Source: Caulobacteraceae bacterium (GTDB lineage: Bacteria > Pseudomonadota > Alphaproteobacteria > Caulobacterales > Caulobacteraceae). Taken from it: a stretch of DNA of 64,000 nt. Made by a program: the position numbers and the translations under genes. A model generated the notes under the pieces. That model had not been told where the DNA came from and searched no databases. It saw only the letters and a list, made by a program, of their open reading frames with translations. Location: NCBI GenBank assembly GCA_947475875.1, contig CANJME010000013.1:1-64000 (forward strand). Reading direction: 5' to 3'. Positions 7,280-14,743 of the stretch are shown piece by piece. Positions within the stretch are counted from its first letter, which is position 1; the number at the start of each line of letters is the position of its first letter.

Positions 7280-8149
7280 ATGTTTCAAATCATCGGCATC
7301 ATCCTGCTGTTCGCCATGGTGTTCGGCTCTTACATCATGGGCAAGGGCAAGATGGAGGTCATCCTCGAGGCCGCGCCACACGAAATGATGGCAATCATGG
7401 GCGCTGCGGTGGCGGCCATGCTGATCTCCAACACCACGGCGACGCTGAAGAAGATGCCCGGCTCTCTCGGCAAGGTGTTCAAGGGCACGAGCTGGAAGGC
7501 CAAGGACTACGCCGATCTGCTCAGCTTGCTCTTCCTGTTGACCAAGACCATGAAGTCCAAAGGCGTCATCGCGCTGGAAAGCCATATTGAGCGGCCCCAC
7601 GAAAGCTCTATCTTCTCGCGCTACCCCAAAATCGTGAAGGATCACTTCGCCGTCGACTTCATCTGCGACACCTTGCGGATGATGACGATGAACCTCGAAG
7701 ACCCGCACCAGGTCGAGGACGCGATGGAAAAGCAGCTGGAAAAGCACCACCACGAAGCGCAGGGGCCAGCCCACGCTCTGGCCTCCATGGCCGACGGCCT
7801 GCCGGCCCTAGGCATCGTGGCCGCTGTGCTGGGCGTCATCAAGACCATGGGTTCGATCGACCGACCGCCGGCTGAACTCGGCCTGATGATCGGCGGCGCT
7901 CTGGTCGGCACCTTCCTGGGCGTCTTCCTGGCCTATGGCATCGTCGGCCCGATGGCCACGCGCCTCAAGGAAATCATCGATGAGGACGGCGCCTTCTACA
8001 GGATCATCCAGTCCGTGCTGGTCGCCCACCTGCACGGCAACGCCGCCCAGATCTCGGTCGAGATCGGCCGCGGCAGCGTACCTTCGCCCGCCCAGCCCAG
8101 CTTCCTGGAGCTGGAAGAAGCGCTGAACAACATACCGGCCGAAGGCTAG
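7280..8149 (+). CDS. motA: Flagellar motor stator protein MotA
   Basis: 289 aa inner-membrane proton-channel subunit of the flagellar stator. Four membrane segments are visible: two at the N-terminus and two at about 160-220. A large cytoplasmic loop contains KTMKSKGVIALESHIERP and DFICDTLRMMTMNLEDPHQVE, whose charged residues interact with FliG. PALGIVAAVLGVIKTMG is the conserved Pro-containing third helix, and GGALVGTFLGVFLAYG is the fourth. No motB follows; separation of motA and motB is known in Caulobacter. The upstream gap contains TTAAGCATTAAC, only loosely like a CtrA site. Confidence 0.95.
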   Translation: MFQIIGIILLFAMVFGSYIMGKGKMEVILEAAPHEMMAIMGAAVAAMLISNTTATLKKMPGSLGKVFKGTSWKAKDYADLLSLLFLLTKTMKSKGVIALESHIERPHESSIFSRYPKIVKDHFAVDFICDTLRMMTMNLEDPHQVEDAMEKQLEKHHHEAQGPAHALASMADGLPALGIVAAVLGVIKTMGSIDRPPAELGLMIGGALVGTFLGVFLAYGIVGPMATRLKEIIDEDGAFYRIIQSVLVAHLHGNAAQISVEIGRGSVPSPAQPSFLELEEALNNIPAEG

Positions 8150-8351
8150 GATTTTGGGGCTGGTGGGCCGAAACCCCCGTTCTGCAAGGAATCTGCACCG
8201 GTCCGTCGCCTAAAATACTTGCAGGTCACGGCCACGTGAGGCGAGATCACGCTTGCGTGTTCCGCAAAATTGGTCCAGATTCGTCCAACGCTCGAACGTC
8301 CGTCATCCCGGCGGCCCGAGGAGCGTAATGATCATTTCAGGGGACCTCCAC

Positions 8352-8555
8352 ATGATCCGCAAAATCCTCGTCGTCGGCGCCGCGTTCGCCGCTCTCTCCG
8401 TCGCCGCCTGCAGCAAGCCCGCTGAAGAAGCCCCGGCTCCGGCCCCGGCTCCGGAAGCTGCTCCGGCTCCGGCCCCGGCGCCCGACGCCGCCGCGGCTCC
8501 CGCCCCGGCCGCCGACGGCAAGATGGCCACGACTCCGGCCGCTCCGGCGAAGTAG
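8352..8555 (+). CDS. Small Pro/Ala-rich lipoprotein
   Basis: 67 aa. It has a lipoprotein signal (MIRKILVVGAAFAALSVAAC) with the lipobox VAAC, then a low-complexity region of APAPAPE/APAPAPD repeats. An ATG 33 nt upstream in frame would add residues before the signal peptide and is less likely. A strong terminator follows 27 nt after the stop. No enzymatic domain is possible; it may be an envelope spacer or an abundant small lipoprotein. It has a neighbour of similar build at 8643. Confidence 0.75.
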   Translation: MIRKILVVGAAFAALSVAACSKPAEEAPAPAPAPEAAPAPAPAPDAAAAPAPAADGKMATTPAAPAK

Positions 8556-8582
8556 TTTTTTCTTCTTCGGAAGAAAGACGGG

Positions 8583-8614
8583 AAAGGCCGCCTTCGGGCG
8601 GCCTTTTCTTTTTT
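8583..8614 (+). terminator. Rho-independent terminator
   Basis: AAAGGCCGCC-TTCG-GGCGGCCTTT stem with the stable UUCG-type tetraloop, running into a T-rich tract (TTTTCTTTTTT). It ends the small lipoprotein transcript and is one of the clearest terminators in the window. Confidence 0.9.
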
Positions 8615-8642
8615 GGCAGATCTGATTGAGAATGGCTGGGTC

Positions 8643-8903
8643 ATGACCCTCAAACCTTTCGCCCTCGCCACCCTCATTTTGCTCGCCGGATGCAACAAGC
8701 CGGCCGGCCCATCGGCGACCACGCCTGACGCCGCGCCCGCAGGCGCAACGGCCGCCGCGACGCCGGGAGCGGACTCTTCGTCACCGTCGCAGCCGCCGGA
8801 TCTCAGCGGCCAGCCGGTCACAGGAACGGTCGCCTCGGCGGAAGGCGCAGCCACCACCGATCCCAAGGCGCCCGCGCCCAGGCCGGCGGCCCCCGCAAAA
8901 TAG
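8643..8903 (+). CDS. Small Ala/Pro/Thr-rich lipoprotein
   Basis: 86 aa with a lipoprotein signal sequence MTLKPFALATLILLAGC and lipobox LAGC, followed by a low-complexity region rich in Ala, Pro, Thr and Ser and ending PAPRPAAPAK. That tail resembles the end of the preceding lipoprotein (TTPAAPAK), so the two may be diverged paralogs. The ATG at 8643 is chosen because it places the signal peptide at the N-terminus. Function unknown. Confidence 0.65.
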   Translation: MTLKPFALATLILLAGCNKPAGPSATTPDAAPAGATAAATPGADSSSPSQPPDLSGQPVTGTVASAEGAATTDPKAPAPRPAAPAK

Positions 8904-8945
8904 CCGCCCATTGCGCCATGGCTCCGACCGGGCCATGACCAGCCC

Positions 8946-10691
8946 ATGCCTGAGACCGCGTCCGTCACCTGGCAGGACGGCGTCCTGCGCTCTGCCCAGT
9001 ACGGCGATATCTACTTCTCGCAGGAAGGAGGCCTGGCTGAATCGCGAGCCGTATTTCTGCAAGGATGCGGACTGCCGGATGCCTGGCAGGGGCGCAAACG
9101 CTTCACGGTCGCGGAACTGGGGTTTGGCACGGGGCTGAACATCGCCGCCCTGCTGGATTTGTGGTCGAGGACCCGGCCAAAGGACGGGGCGCTGCACATC
9201 TTCAGCGTCGAGGCCCATCCGATGGCGCGCGAGGACGCTGCTCGGGCGCTGGCCGGATCACCGGAAATCGCCGACGCCGCCCAGGCTCTCCTCTCGGTCT
9301 GGCCAGGGGTGCGCCGCGGTTTCCACCGCATGGAGTTGCCGGCGTTCGGCGCCATCCTCGATCTGGCGGTCATGGAAGTCGGCGAAGCGCTTGAACAGTG
9401 GCAGGGGGCGGCGGACGCGTGGTTTCTCGACGGGTTTTCTCCGGCCGCCAATCCGGCCATGTGGCGCGAAGAGGTGATCAGTTTGGTCGCCGCCCGATCG
9501 GCGCCCGGCGCGCGCCTCGCCACCTTCACCGTCGCCGGGGCGGTGCGTCGCGGCCTTGAGGCGCACCGGTTCGAGGTGGCGCGCAAGCCCGGCTATGGTC
9601 GCAAACGCGAGCGGTTGGAAGCCCGGCTGCCGGGCCACTCGGCGGACCCGACCGCGCCCGGCCGCATCGCCATCGTCGGCGGCGGCATAGGCGGGGCGGC
9701 GCTATCGCGGGCCTTCGCCGCGCTGGGGGCCCCGGCCGAGGTGCTGGCGGGCGACTCCCACGGCGCATCGGGCAATCCCGCCGCCCTGGTCAGCCCAGGC
9801 CTCGACGCCTCGGGCCGGGCGAGAGCGCGCTTCTACGCCGCCGCCTTTTCGCGGGCGGTTCAGCTTTACGAGCAGATCCCGGACGCCGTTATCGCCAGCG
9901 GCGCGGCCCTGATCGAAACCGAAGAGCGCGACCCACGGCGTCTGGCGGCAGTTGCGCGGCAGGATGTCTTCGAACCCGGATCCTTTCGGAGATTGGATCC
10001 GCAGGAAGCCGCCGACTGGCTTGACGAGGCTCCGGGTTCGGCCGGCATGCTGCTCGCGAACGCGCTGGTCATCGATCCGGCAAAGGCGCACGCGGCCTGG
10101 TTGGGCGAGGCGGCGCGAACGGCGACCGTGGAGCGTATCGAGGCCCGCAATGGAGGCTGGCGGTTGCATCTGACCGGCGCGGCGGTCCTCGATGCCGAGA
10201 TCGTGGTCATCGCCGCCGGATGGGGTGCGGCCTCGCTGCTGCCTGATCTGCCGGTGCAGCCGATCCGGGGCCAGGCCAGCTGGGCTCGCATCGCCGAACC
10301 TCCACGCGCCGCGAGCTTCGGCGGCTACGCAATCCCGACCCGCGAGGGGGTGCTTTTTGGCTCAACCCACGACCGCGACGACACAGGATGCGACCTTCGC
10401 CCGGAGGATCACGCACGCAACCTTGCGGCCATTGCCGGCGTCAGGCCCAGACTGGCTGGCCGAATCGACCCGCAAACCCTGAGTGGTCGGGCGGCGATTC
10501 GCGCCTCGACCGCCGACCAGATGCCCGTCGTCGGCGAGCTGGCGCCAGGGCTCTATGTCTTTTCCGGTCTGGGATCTCGCGGATTTACGACCGCGCCCTT
10601 GTTGGCCGAACATCTCGCCGCCCTGATCTGCGGCGCGCCCTCGCCTTTGCCGGCCGACATCTGCCACCTTGCCGAACCGTCAAGGCTTTGA
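8946..10691 (+). CDS. mnmC: Bifunctional tRNA mnm5s2U34 methyltransferase / FAD-dependent oxidoreductase MnmC
   Basis: 581 aa fusion that performs the last two steps of the wobble-uridine modification mnm5s2U34. The N-terminal MnmD methyltransferase domain (about 1-225) has the SAM motif VAELGFGTGLN and the DGFSPAANPAMW motif. The C-terminal oxidoreductase domain (about 235-575) opens with the FAD motif IAIVGGGIGGAALSRAF and contains a QPIRGQ segment and a C-terminal GLGSRGFTTAPLLAE. It demodifies cmnm5 to nm5 before methylation. It is probably transcribed alone. Confidence 0.95.
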   Translation: MPETASVTWQDGVLRSAQYGDIYFSQEGGLAESRAVFLQGCGLPDAWQGRKRFTVAELGFGTGLNIAALLDLWSRTRPKDGALHIFSVEAHPMAREDAARALAGSPEIADAAQALLSVWPGVRRGFHRMELPAFGAILDLAVMEVGEALEQWQGAADAWFLDGFSPAANPAMWREEVISLVAARSAPGARLATFTVAGAVRRGLEAHRFEVARKPGYGRKRERLEARLPGHSADPTAPGRIAIVGGGIGGAALSRAFAALGAPAEVLAGDSHGASGNPAALVSPGLDASGRARARFYAAAFSRAVQLYEQIPDAVIASGAALIETEERDPRRLAAVARQDVFEPGSFRRLDPQEAADWLDEAPGSAGMLLANALVIDPAKAHAAWLGEAARTATVERIEARNGGWRLHLTGAAVLDAEIVVIAAGWGAASLLPDLPVQPIRGQASWARIAEPPRAASFGGYAIPTREGVLFGSTHDRDDTGCDLRPEDHARNLAAIAGVRPRLAGRIDPQTLSGRAAIRASTADQMPVVGELAPGLYVFSGLGSRGFTTAPLLAEHLAALICGAPSPLPADICHLAEPSRL

Positions 10692-10715
10692 CAAAGTTCC
10701 GAGCTACGGTATGGT
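10688..10715 (+). promoter_or_regulatory. Putative sigma-70-type promoter
   Basis: TTGACA at 10688-10693, a 16-nt spacer and TATGGT at 10710-10715. The -35 box overlaps the mnmC stop codon. It would drive the secreted protein gene starting at 10759. Confidence 0.55.
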
Positions 10716-10737
10716 TGCAATAATGCAACATTTGCAA
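10715..10737. promoter_or_regulatory. Cluster of TTGCA boxes near the predicted transcription start
   Basis: An inverted repeat TTGCA-ATAA-TGCAA at 10715-10728 is followed by a third box TTGCAA at 10732-10737. It begins at the last base of the predicted -10 element, a position suited to a repressor. The binding protein is unknown. Confidence 0.45.
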
Positions 10738-10758
10738 CACAACGCAAAGGAACTCCCG

Positions 10759-11184
10759 ATGTCCTCCCTACTGAAAAGGGGCGCGTTCATTGCCGGCGCA
10801 GGCGCGCTGGTGGTGCTGTCCGGCGCCGCGGCGCCTGACGAGGGCTTCGTGCGCAATACCGAGACCAGCCCGAAGACCTGCTTCCACATCCGCGACGTCG
10901 AAGGCTATAGCCCGGCAAAAATCGGCGATCGCGAAGGCGTCAATCTGCGCCTGAAGAACAACGACGTCTTCCAGGTAGAATTCATTGAGCCCTGCGAGGA
11001 CGCCAAGCTGGCGGTGCACATCAAGCTGCAGTCGAATTCCGTGACCGACTATGTGTGCTCAGGCGGCGATACCACCCTGGTGGTGAAGAACGAGTCGGGG
11101 ACAAGCCAGACCTGCCACATCAGCGGCCTGCGCAAACTGACCAAGGCCCAGATCACCGCCCTGCAGGAAAACGAAAAGCCGTAA
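10759..11184 (+). CDS. Secreted hypothetical protein (possibly DUF6491 family)
   Basis: 141 aa. A signal peptide (MSSLLKRGAFIAGAGALVVLSGAAA) precedes a mature domain with four cysteines spaced along the chain (CFHIRDVEGY, EPCED, YVCSGG, QTCHISGL), which could form two disulfides in the periplasm. The pattern resembles small secreted Caulobacterales proteins annotated DUF6491, but this is from memory and not certain. It has its own promoter-like sequence with TTGCA boxes. The ATG is preceded by AAAGGAA. Confidence 0.75.
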   Translation: MSSLLKRGAFIAGAGALVVLSGAAAPDEGFVRNTETSPKTCFHIRDVEGYSPAKIGDREGVNLRLKNNDVFQVEFIEPCEDAKLAVHIKLQSNSVTDYVCSGGDTTLVVKNESGTSQTCHISGLRKLTKAQITALQENEKP

Positions 11185-11189
11185 TCTTG

Positions 11190-11375
11190 CTAGTGTAAGC
11201 GGCTGCCCAGCGCTTCAAGTTCTTCCTTGAGGCGTAGTTTCTGTCGTTTCAGTTGTCGAAGCTGGAGGTCGTCGAAAGCCGGAAGTCTTGCGGCATCCTC
11301 GATGATCCTGTCCAGATCGCGGTGCCGGTGGCGAAGTTCACGGATACGGGCTTCGACTGCCATAGGGTGCTCCAT
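11190..11375 (-). CDS. YdcH/DUF465 family small helical protein
   Basis: 61 aa, almost wholly alpha-helical: ARIRELRHRHRDLDRIIEDA, a turn at ARLPAFDD, then LQLRQLKRQKLRLKEEL. This is the DUF465 (YdcH) two-helix pattern ending in a basic LKRQKLRLKEE helix. The ATG giving MEHPMAVEAR is chosen; the frame could start 16 codons earlier. It converges on the preceding gene and is divergent from ubiX. A second DUF465 gene lies directly after ubiX. Function unknown. Confidence 0.85.
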   Translation of the reverse strand: MEHPMAVEARIRELRHRHRDLDRIIEDAARLPAFDDLQLRQLKRQKLRLKEELEALGSRLH

Positions 11376-11491
11376 GTTTGCCTCAGTGTCGGATAGTAGA
11401 CTCCTGAATTGCGCGATTGTCATTTCACATTGCCTTGCGTGCGGCTCTGCTTGACAGGATTGTCGAGCTTACAGGCAGAGGATCGAGAGCC

Positions 11492-12064
11492 ATGTCCGAG
11501 CGCGGTCTGATTGTAGGCATTTCCGGCGCTTCGGGAGCGGCGCTGGGCGTGCGCTGCCTGGAAGCCTGCCGTGAGCTGGGCGTTGAAACTCACCTGATCG
11601 TCTCGAAAGCCGGCGCCCTGACGCTGGCCGAGGAAACCGGCCTGTCGCTCGCCGAGGTGAACGCAAAGGCCGACGTTGTTCACAAGGTCGCCGACATCGC
11701 CGCCTGCGTGGCCTCCGGGTCCTATCCGGTGCGGGGAATGATCATCGCGCCCTGTTCGGTGCGCACCATGTCGGAGATCGCCACCGGAGTGACCTCCAGC
11801 CTGCTCACCCGCGCGGCTGACGTCACGCTGAAGGAGCGCCGGCCGCTGGTGTTGATGGTCCGCGAAACCCCGTTCCATCTGGGCCACCTGCGCACCATGA
11901 CCCAGCTGGCGGAAATGGGTGCGGTGATTGCGCCCCCCCTGCCCGCTTTCTACGCCAAACCGAAAACGATTGACGATATAGTGGACCAGGCGGTGGGCCG
12001 GGCGCTGGACGTCTTTGGCCTGTCGTGGTCGGCCACCAAGCGCTGGGGCGTTACGAAGGCATGA
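11492..12064 (+). CDS. ubiX: Flavin prenyltransferase UbiX
   Basis: 190 aa flavoprotein that prenylates FMN to make the cofactor of UbiD-type decarboxylases in ubiquinone synthesis. The family motifs are present: the N-terminal IVGISGASGAALGVR, then MIIAPCSVRTMSEIATG and the RPLVLMVRETPFHLGHLRTM segment with its conserved Arg and Glu. The ATG at 11492 removes a 25-residue non-conserved extension. Its TGA overlaps the ATG of the next small gene (ATGA), so they are translationally coupled. Confidence 0.95.
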   Translation: MSERGLIVGISGASGAALGVRCLEACRELGVETHLIVSKAGALTLAEETGLSLAEVNAKADVVHKVADIAACVASGSYPVRGMIIAPCSVRTMSEIATGVTSSLLTRAADVTLKERRPLVLMVRETPFHLGHLRTMTQLAEMGAVIAPPLPAFYAKPKTIDDIVDQAVGRALDVFGLSWSATKRWGVTKA

Positions 12065-12273
12065 GCGAGGAACCCGCCAACGATGAAGGCCTCAAGGCCA
12101 AGGTCGTTGCGTTACGCCAGGAACACGAGGACCTGGGCGCGGCGATCGACGCTCTCGCCGGGCAGGCCAACGCCGACCAGCTGCAGATCGCACGGCTGAA
12201 GAAGAAAAAGCTGGCGCTCCGCGACGAGATCACCCGCCTGTCGGGGCGCATCACGCCGGACATCATTGCCTAG
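12061..12273 (+). CDS. YdcH/DUF465 family small helical protein, coupled to ubiX
   Basis: 70 aa with the same two-helix DUF465 layout as the gene at 11190: LKAKVVALRQEHEDLGAAID, a short turn, then DQLQIARLKKKKLALRDEIT. Its ATG overlaps the ubiX stop by 4 nt, implying translational coupling. Two DUF465 genes bracketing ubiX may reflect an old duplication. Function unknown. Confidence 0.85.
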   Translation: MSEEPANDEGLKAKVVALRQEHEDLGAAIDALAGQANADQLQIARLKKKKLALRDEITRLSGRITPDIIA

Positions 12274-12284
12274 GGCGCGAGTTG

Positions 12285-13001
12285 CTAGGCCCGAGCCCGC
12301 TTGCGCTCGTACATGGCGGTGTCGGCCGCCGAAAGCATGTCTTCGGCGGTGAGGGCCGGGTCGATTTCGCGCACGCCCCAGCTGATGTGCAGGGGCATCA
12401 TCCATTCGCCGCTCTGCACCGGTTCGGACTGGATGACGGCCGCCAGTTGCGCGGCCTTGGCGGCGGCGGCGGCGCCATCGGCCTGGGCCAGGATGACCCC
12501 GAACTCATCGCCGCCGATGCGGCCCACGACATCGGTCTCGCGCACATGGGCGATCAGAGCCTTTGACACCGCCTTCAGCGCCTCATCGCCGCCGGCGTGG
12601 CCAAAGCGGTCGTTCACCGCCTTGAAGCCGTCGAGATCGAAATAGGCGAGGCTCGCCTTGGCGCCGTAGCGCTGGGCAAAGGCGATGGCGCGGCCGAGTT
12701 CGCGAACAAAGGCCCGGCGGTTCAGCAGCGGGGTCAGCACGTCGCGGTCGGCAATTTCCTCGACGTCGGCGAGCTGGGCCTTCAGCCGGGTGACTTCCTT
12801 GCGAAGTTCGTCGATCTCGGCCAGCAGCTGGCCCGGAGCGCCGCGCACCTGCGGCGTGATGTCGGTTTCGGCCAGGCCCAGGAACCGGGCGCTGTCGGGC
12901 GAGCGCGCGGTCGCCAGGCCGCTGGCGTCGGCGGCGCTCTGCAGGGCGACGCGACGGCGCACGCCCGCCAGGGGATCGGCCCGGACACCGGAGATTTTCA
13001 T
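12285..13001 (-). CDS. dgcB: GGDEF-domain diguanylate cyclase, DgcB-like
   Basis: 238 aa soluble protein. Residues 1-70 are a variable basic and Ala-rich region, followed by a coiled coil ([24 protein letters not shown]) and a complete GGDEF domain (about 95-235). The active site GGDEF is intact, and an RETD sequence lies five residues before it, matching the RxxD inhibitory site, so c-di-GMP synthesis with product inhibition is likely. The coiled coil plus GGDEF layout and the MKISG start resemble Caulobacter DgcB, which promotes surface attachment. It is divergent from purE. Confidence 0.85.
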   Translation of the reverse strand: MKISGVRADPLAGVRRRVALQSAADASGLATARSPDSARFLGLAETDITPQVRGAPGQLLAEIDELRKEVTRLKAQLADVEEIADRDVLTPLLNRRAFVRELGRAIAFAQRYGAKASLAYFDLDGFKAVNDRFGHAGGDEALKAVSKALIAHVRETDVVGRIGGDEFGVILAQADGAAAAAKAAQLAAVIQSEPVQSGEWMMPLHISWGVREIDPALTAEDMLSAADTAMYERKRARA

Positions 13002-13138
13002 GCGCCTCGCCTTGTCCTTGGAGGTTGCAGAATCGTGTTCTGCGAAGCGGATTCTGGACGGGATCGGTTGCGAGTGCAATGTGCGGCCCTATACTGCAAC
13101 GCCTTCCGGGACGATGGGTCGCGGAGAGGGATAATCGA

Positions 13139-13627
13139 ATGGCCAAATCACCCCCGGTGGCGATCATCATGGGCAGCCGCTCTGACTGGCCGACCATGAA
13201 ATGCGCGGCCGACGCGCTGGATCAGTTGGGCGTGGCCTACGAGGCCAAGGTGGTTTCCGCCCATCGCACGCCTGACCGGCTGTTCGCCTTCGCCAAGGGC
13301 GCCAAGGCCGCCGGGTTCAAGGTGATCATCGCCGGCGCCGGCGGGGCCGCCCACCTGCCCGGCATGGCCGCGTCCATGACCGAACTGCCAGTGTTGGGCG
13401 TGCCGGTGCGCTCCAAAGCGCTCGACGGCCTGGATTCGGTGCTTTCCATCATGCAGATGCCTGGCGGCATTCCGGTGGGGACGCTCGCCATAGGCGAGGC
13501 CGGCGCGCGCAACGCAGGCCTTCTGGCCGCTCAGATCCTGGCTCTTTCCGATACCGCCCTGGCGGCCCGGGTCGCGGCCTTCCGCGCCGAACAAACCGCC
13601 TCGGTGGCAGAAACGGTGGCTGACTAG
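13139..13627 (+). CDS. purE: 5-(carboxyamino)imidazole ribonucleotide mutase
   Basis: 162 aa class I PurE, which isomerises N5-CAIR to CAIR in purine synthesis. Diagnostic motifs are [12 protein letters not shown] (residues 9-20), the catalytic [11 protein letters not shown] region and [11 protein letters not shown]. The ATG at 13139 (MAKSPPVAI) is chosen over a non-conserved upstream extension. purK follows without any gap. Confidence 0.96.
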   Translation: MAKSPPVAIIMGSRSDWPTMKCAADALDQLGVAYEAKVVSAHRTPDRLFAFAKGAKAAGFKVIIAGAGGAAHLPGMAASMTELPVLGVPVRSKALDGLDSVLSIMQMPGGIPVGTLAIGEAGARNAGLLAAQILALSDTALAARVAAFRAEQTASVAETVAD

Positions 13628-14710
13628 GTGGCCGATTTTCCCCTGAAACCGGGCTCGACGATCGGAATTCTCGGCGGCGGCCAACTGGGCCGGATGATGG
13701 CCCTGGCGGCGGCGAGACTGGGCTTTCGTACGGTGATCCTGGCCGACCACGAGGAGTCTTGCGCGGCGCAGGTTGCGAGCCAGACCATTGTGGGGCCCTA
13801 CGAGGATCGGTTCGCGCTGAAGCAGCTCGCGGGGGCGGCCGATGTCGTCACCTATGAATTCGAGAACGTGCCGGCCGTTGCCGTCAAGATTTTGGCCGAG
13901 TTGGGCGTGCCGACCGCACCCTCGGCTCACGCTCTGGCTGTCGCCCAGGACCGCGTGGCCGAGAAGACCTTTCTCAACACCGCCGGCGTGGCCACCGTCG
14001 ATTTCGAGCCGATTCACTCCGCCGCCGAGATCGGCCCGGCGCTCGACCGCCTCGGTGCGCCGGCGCTGCTGAAAACCCGCCGGGAGGGCTATGACGGCAA
14101 GGGTCAGACCTGGGTGGACAACCACGCTGAAGCGGCTGCGGCCCTGGGGCGCATCGGCGGCAAACCGGCGATTCTGGAGGCGGCGGCGGACTTTGTGCGC
14201 GAGCTTTCGGTGATCGCCGCCCGTGGCCGCGACGGCGAAGTCGCTTGCTATCCCCTCGGCGAGAACCACCACGAAGGTGGCATCCTGCGCCGCACCAGCG
14301 CGCCCGCGAAGATCTCGGCCAGCGCCGCGGCCCAGGCCGAAACTGTGGCGGCGCGCATTCTGACCGCGCTCGACTATGTGGGCGTCATGGGCGTGGAGCT
14401 GTTCGAACTGGCCGACGGCCGGTTGCTGGTCAACGAGATCGCGCCCCGGGTGCACAATTCCGGCCACTGGACGCTGGACGGCTGCGAGGTCGACCAGTTC
14501 GAACAGCACATCCGGGCGGTGGCCGGCTGGCCGCTGGGACCGACCACCGCACTCGCCCGTGTCGAAATGACCAACCTGATCGGCGATGAGGCCGACCACT
14601 GGAAGAACCTGGCGGGTGAACAGGAAGCTCGCGTCTGGCTCTATGGCAAGGGCGCGGCCAGGCCAGGCCGCAAGATGGGCCACGTCAACCGGTTGCGTCC
14701 GCTGGACTAG
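13628..14710 (+). CDS. purK: 5-(carboxyamino)imidazole ribonucleotide synthase
   Basis: 360 aa ATP-grasp enzyme that carboxylates AIR to N5-CAIR using bicarbonate. The N-terminal IGILGGGQLGRMMALAAARLG, the ATP-grasp segment KTRREGYDGKGQ and NEIAPRVHNSGHWT are all canonical. The start is a GTG immediately after the purE stop, so the two are an operon with coupled translation. It converges with the histidine kinase gene. Confidence 0.96.
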   Translation: MADFPLKPGSTIGILGGGQLGRMMALAAARLGFRTVILADHEESCAAQVASQTIVGPYEDRFALKQLAGAADVVTYEFENVPAVAVKILAELGVPTAPSAHALAVAQDRVAEKTFLNTAGVATVDFEPIHSAAEIGPALDRLGAPALLKTRREGYDGKGQTWVDNHAEAAAALGRIGGKPAILEAAADFVRELSVIAARGRDGEVACYPLGENHHEGGILRRTSAPAKISASAAAQAETVAARILTALDYVGVMGVELFELADGRLLVNEIAPRVHNSGHWTLDGCEVDQFEQHIRAVAGWPLGPTTALARVEMTNLIGDEADHWKNLAGEQEARVWLYGKGAARPGRKMGHVNRLRPLD

Positions 14711-14743
14711 GGCATATTTCCTTGCGCTAACGCCTTCCCCAGA

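Noticed and set aside
7280-8149. motA without adjacent motB as an anomaly
   Set aside because: motA and motB are also separated in Caulobacter, so this is normal for the group.
13148-14683. 511-codon minus-strand frame across purE and purK
   Set aside because: It is antisense to two certain housekeeping genes and has no recognisable domain.
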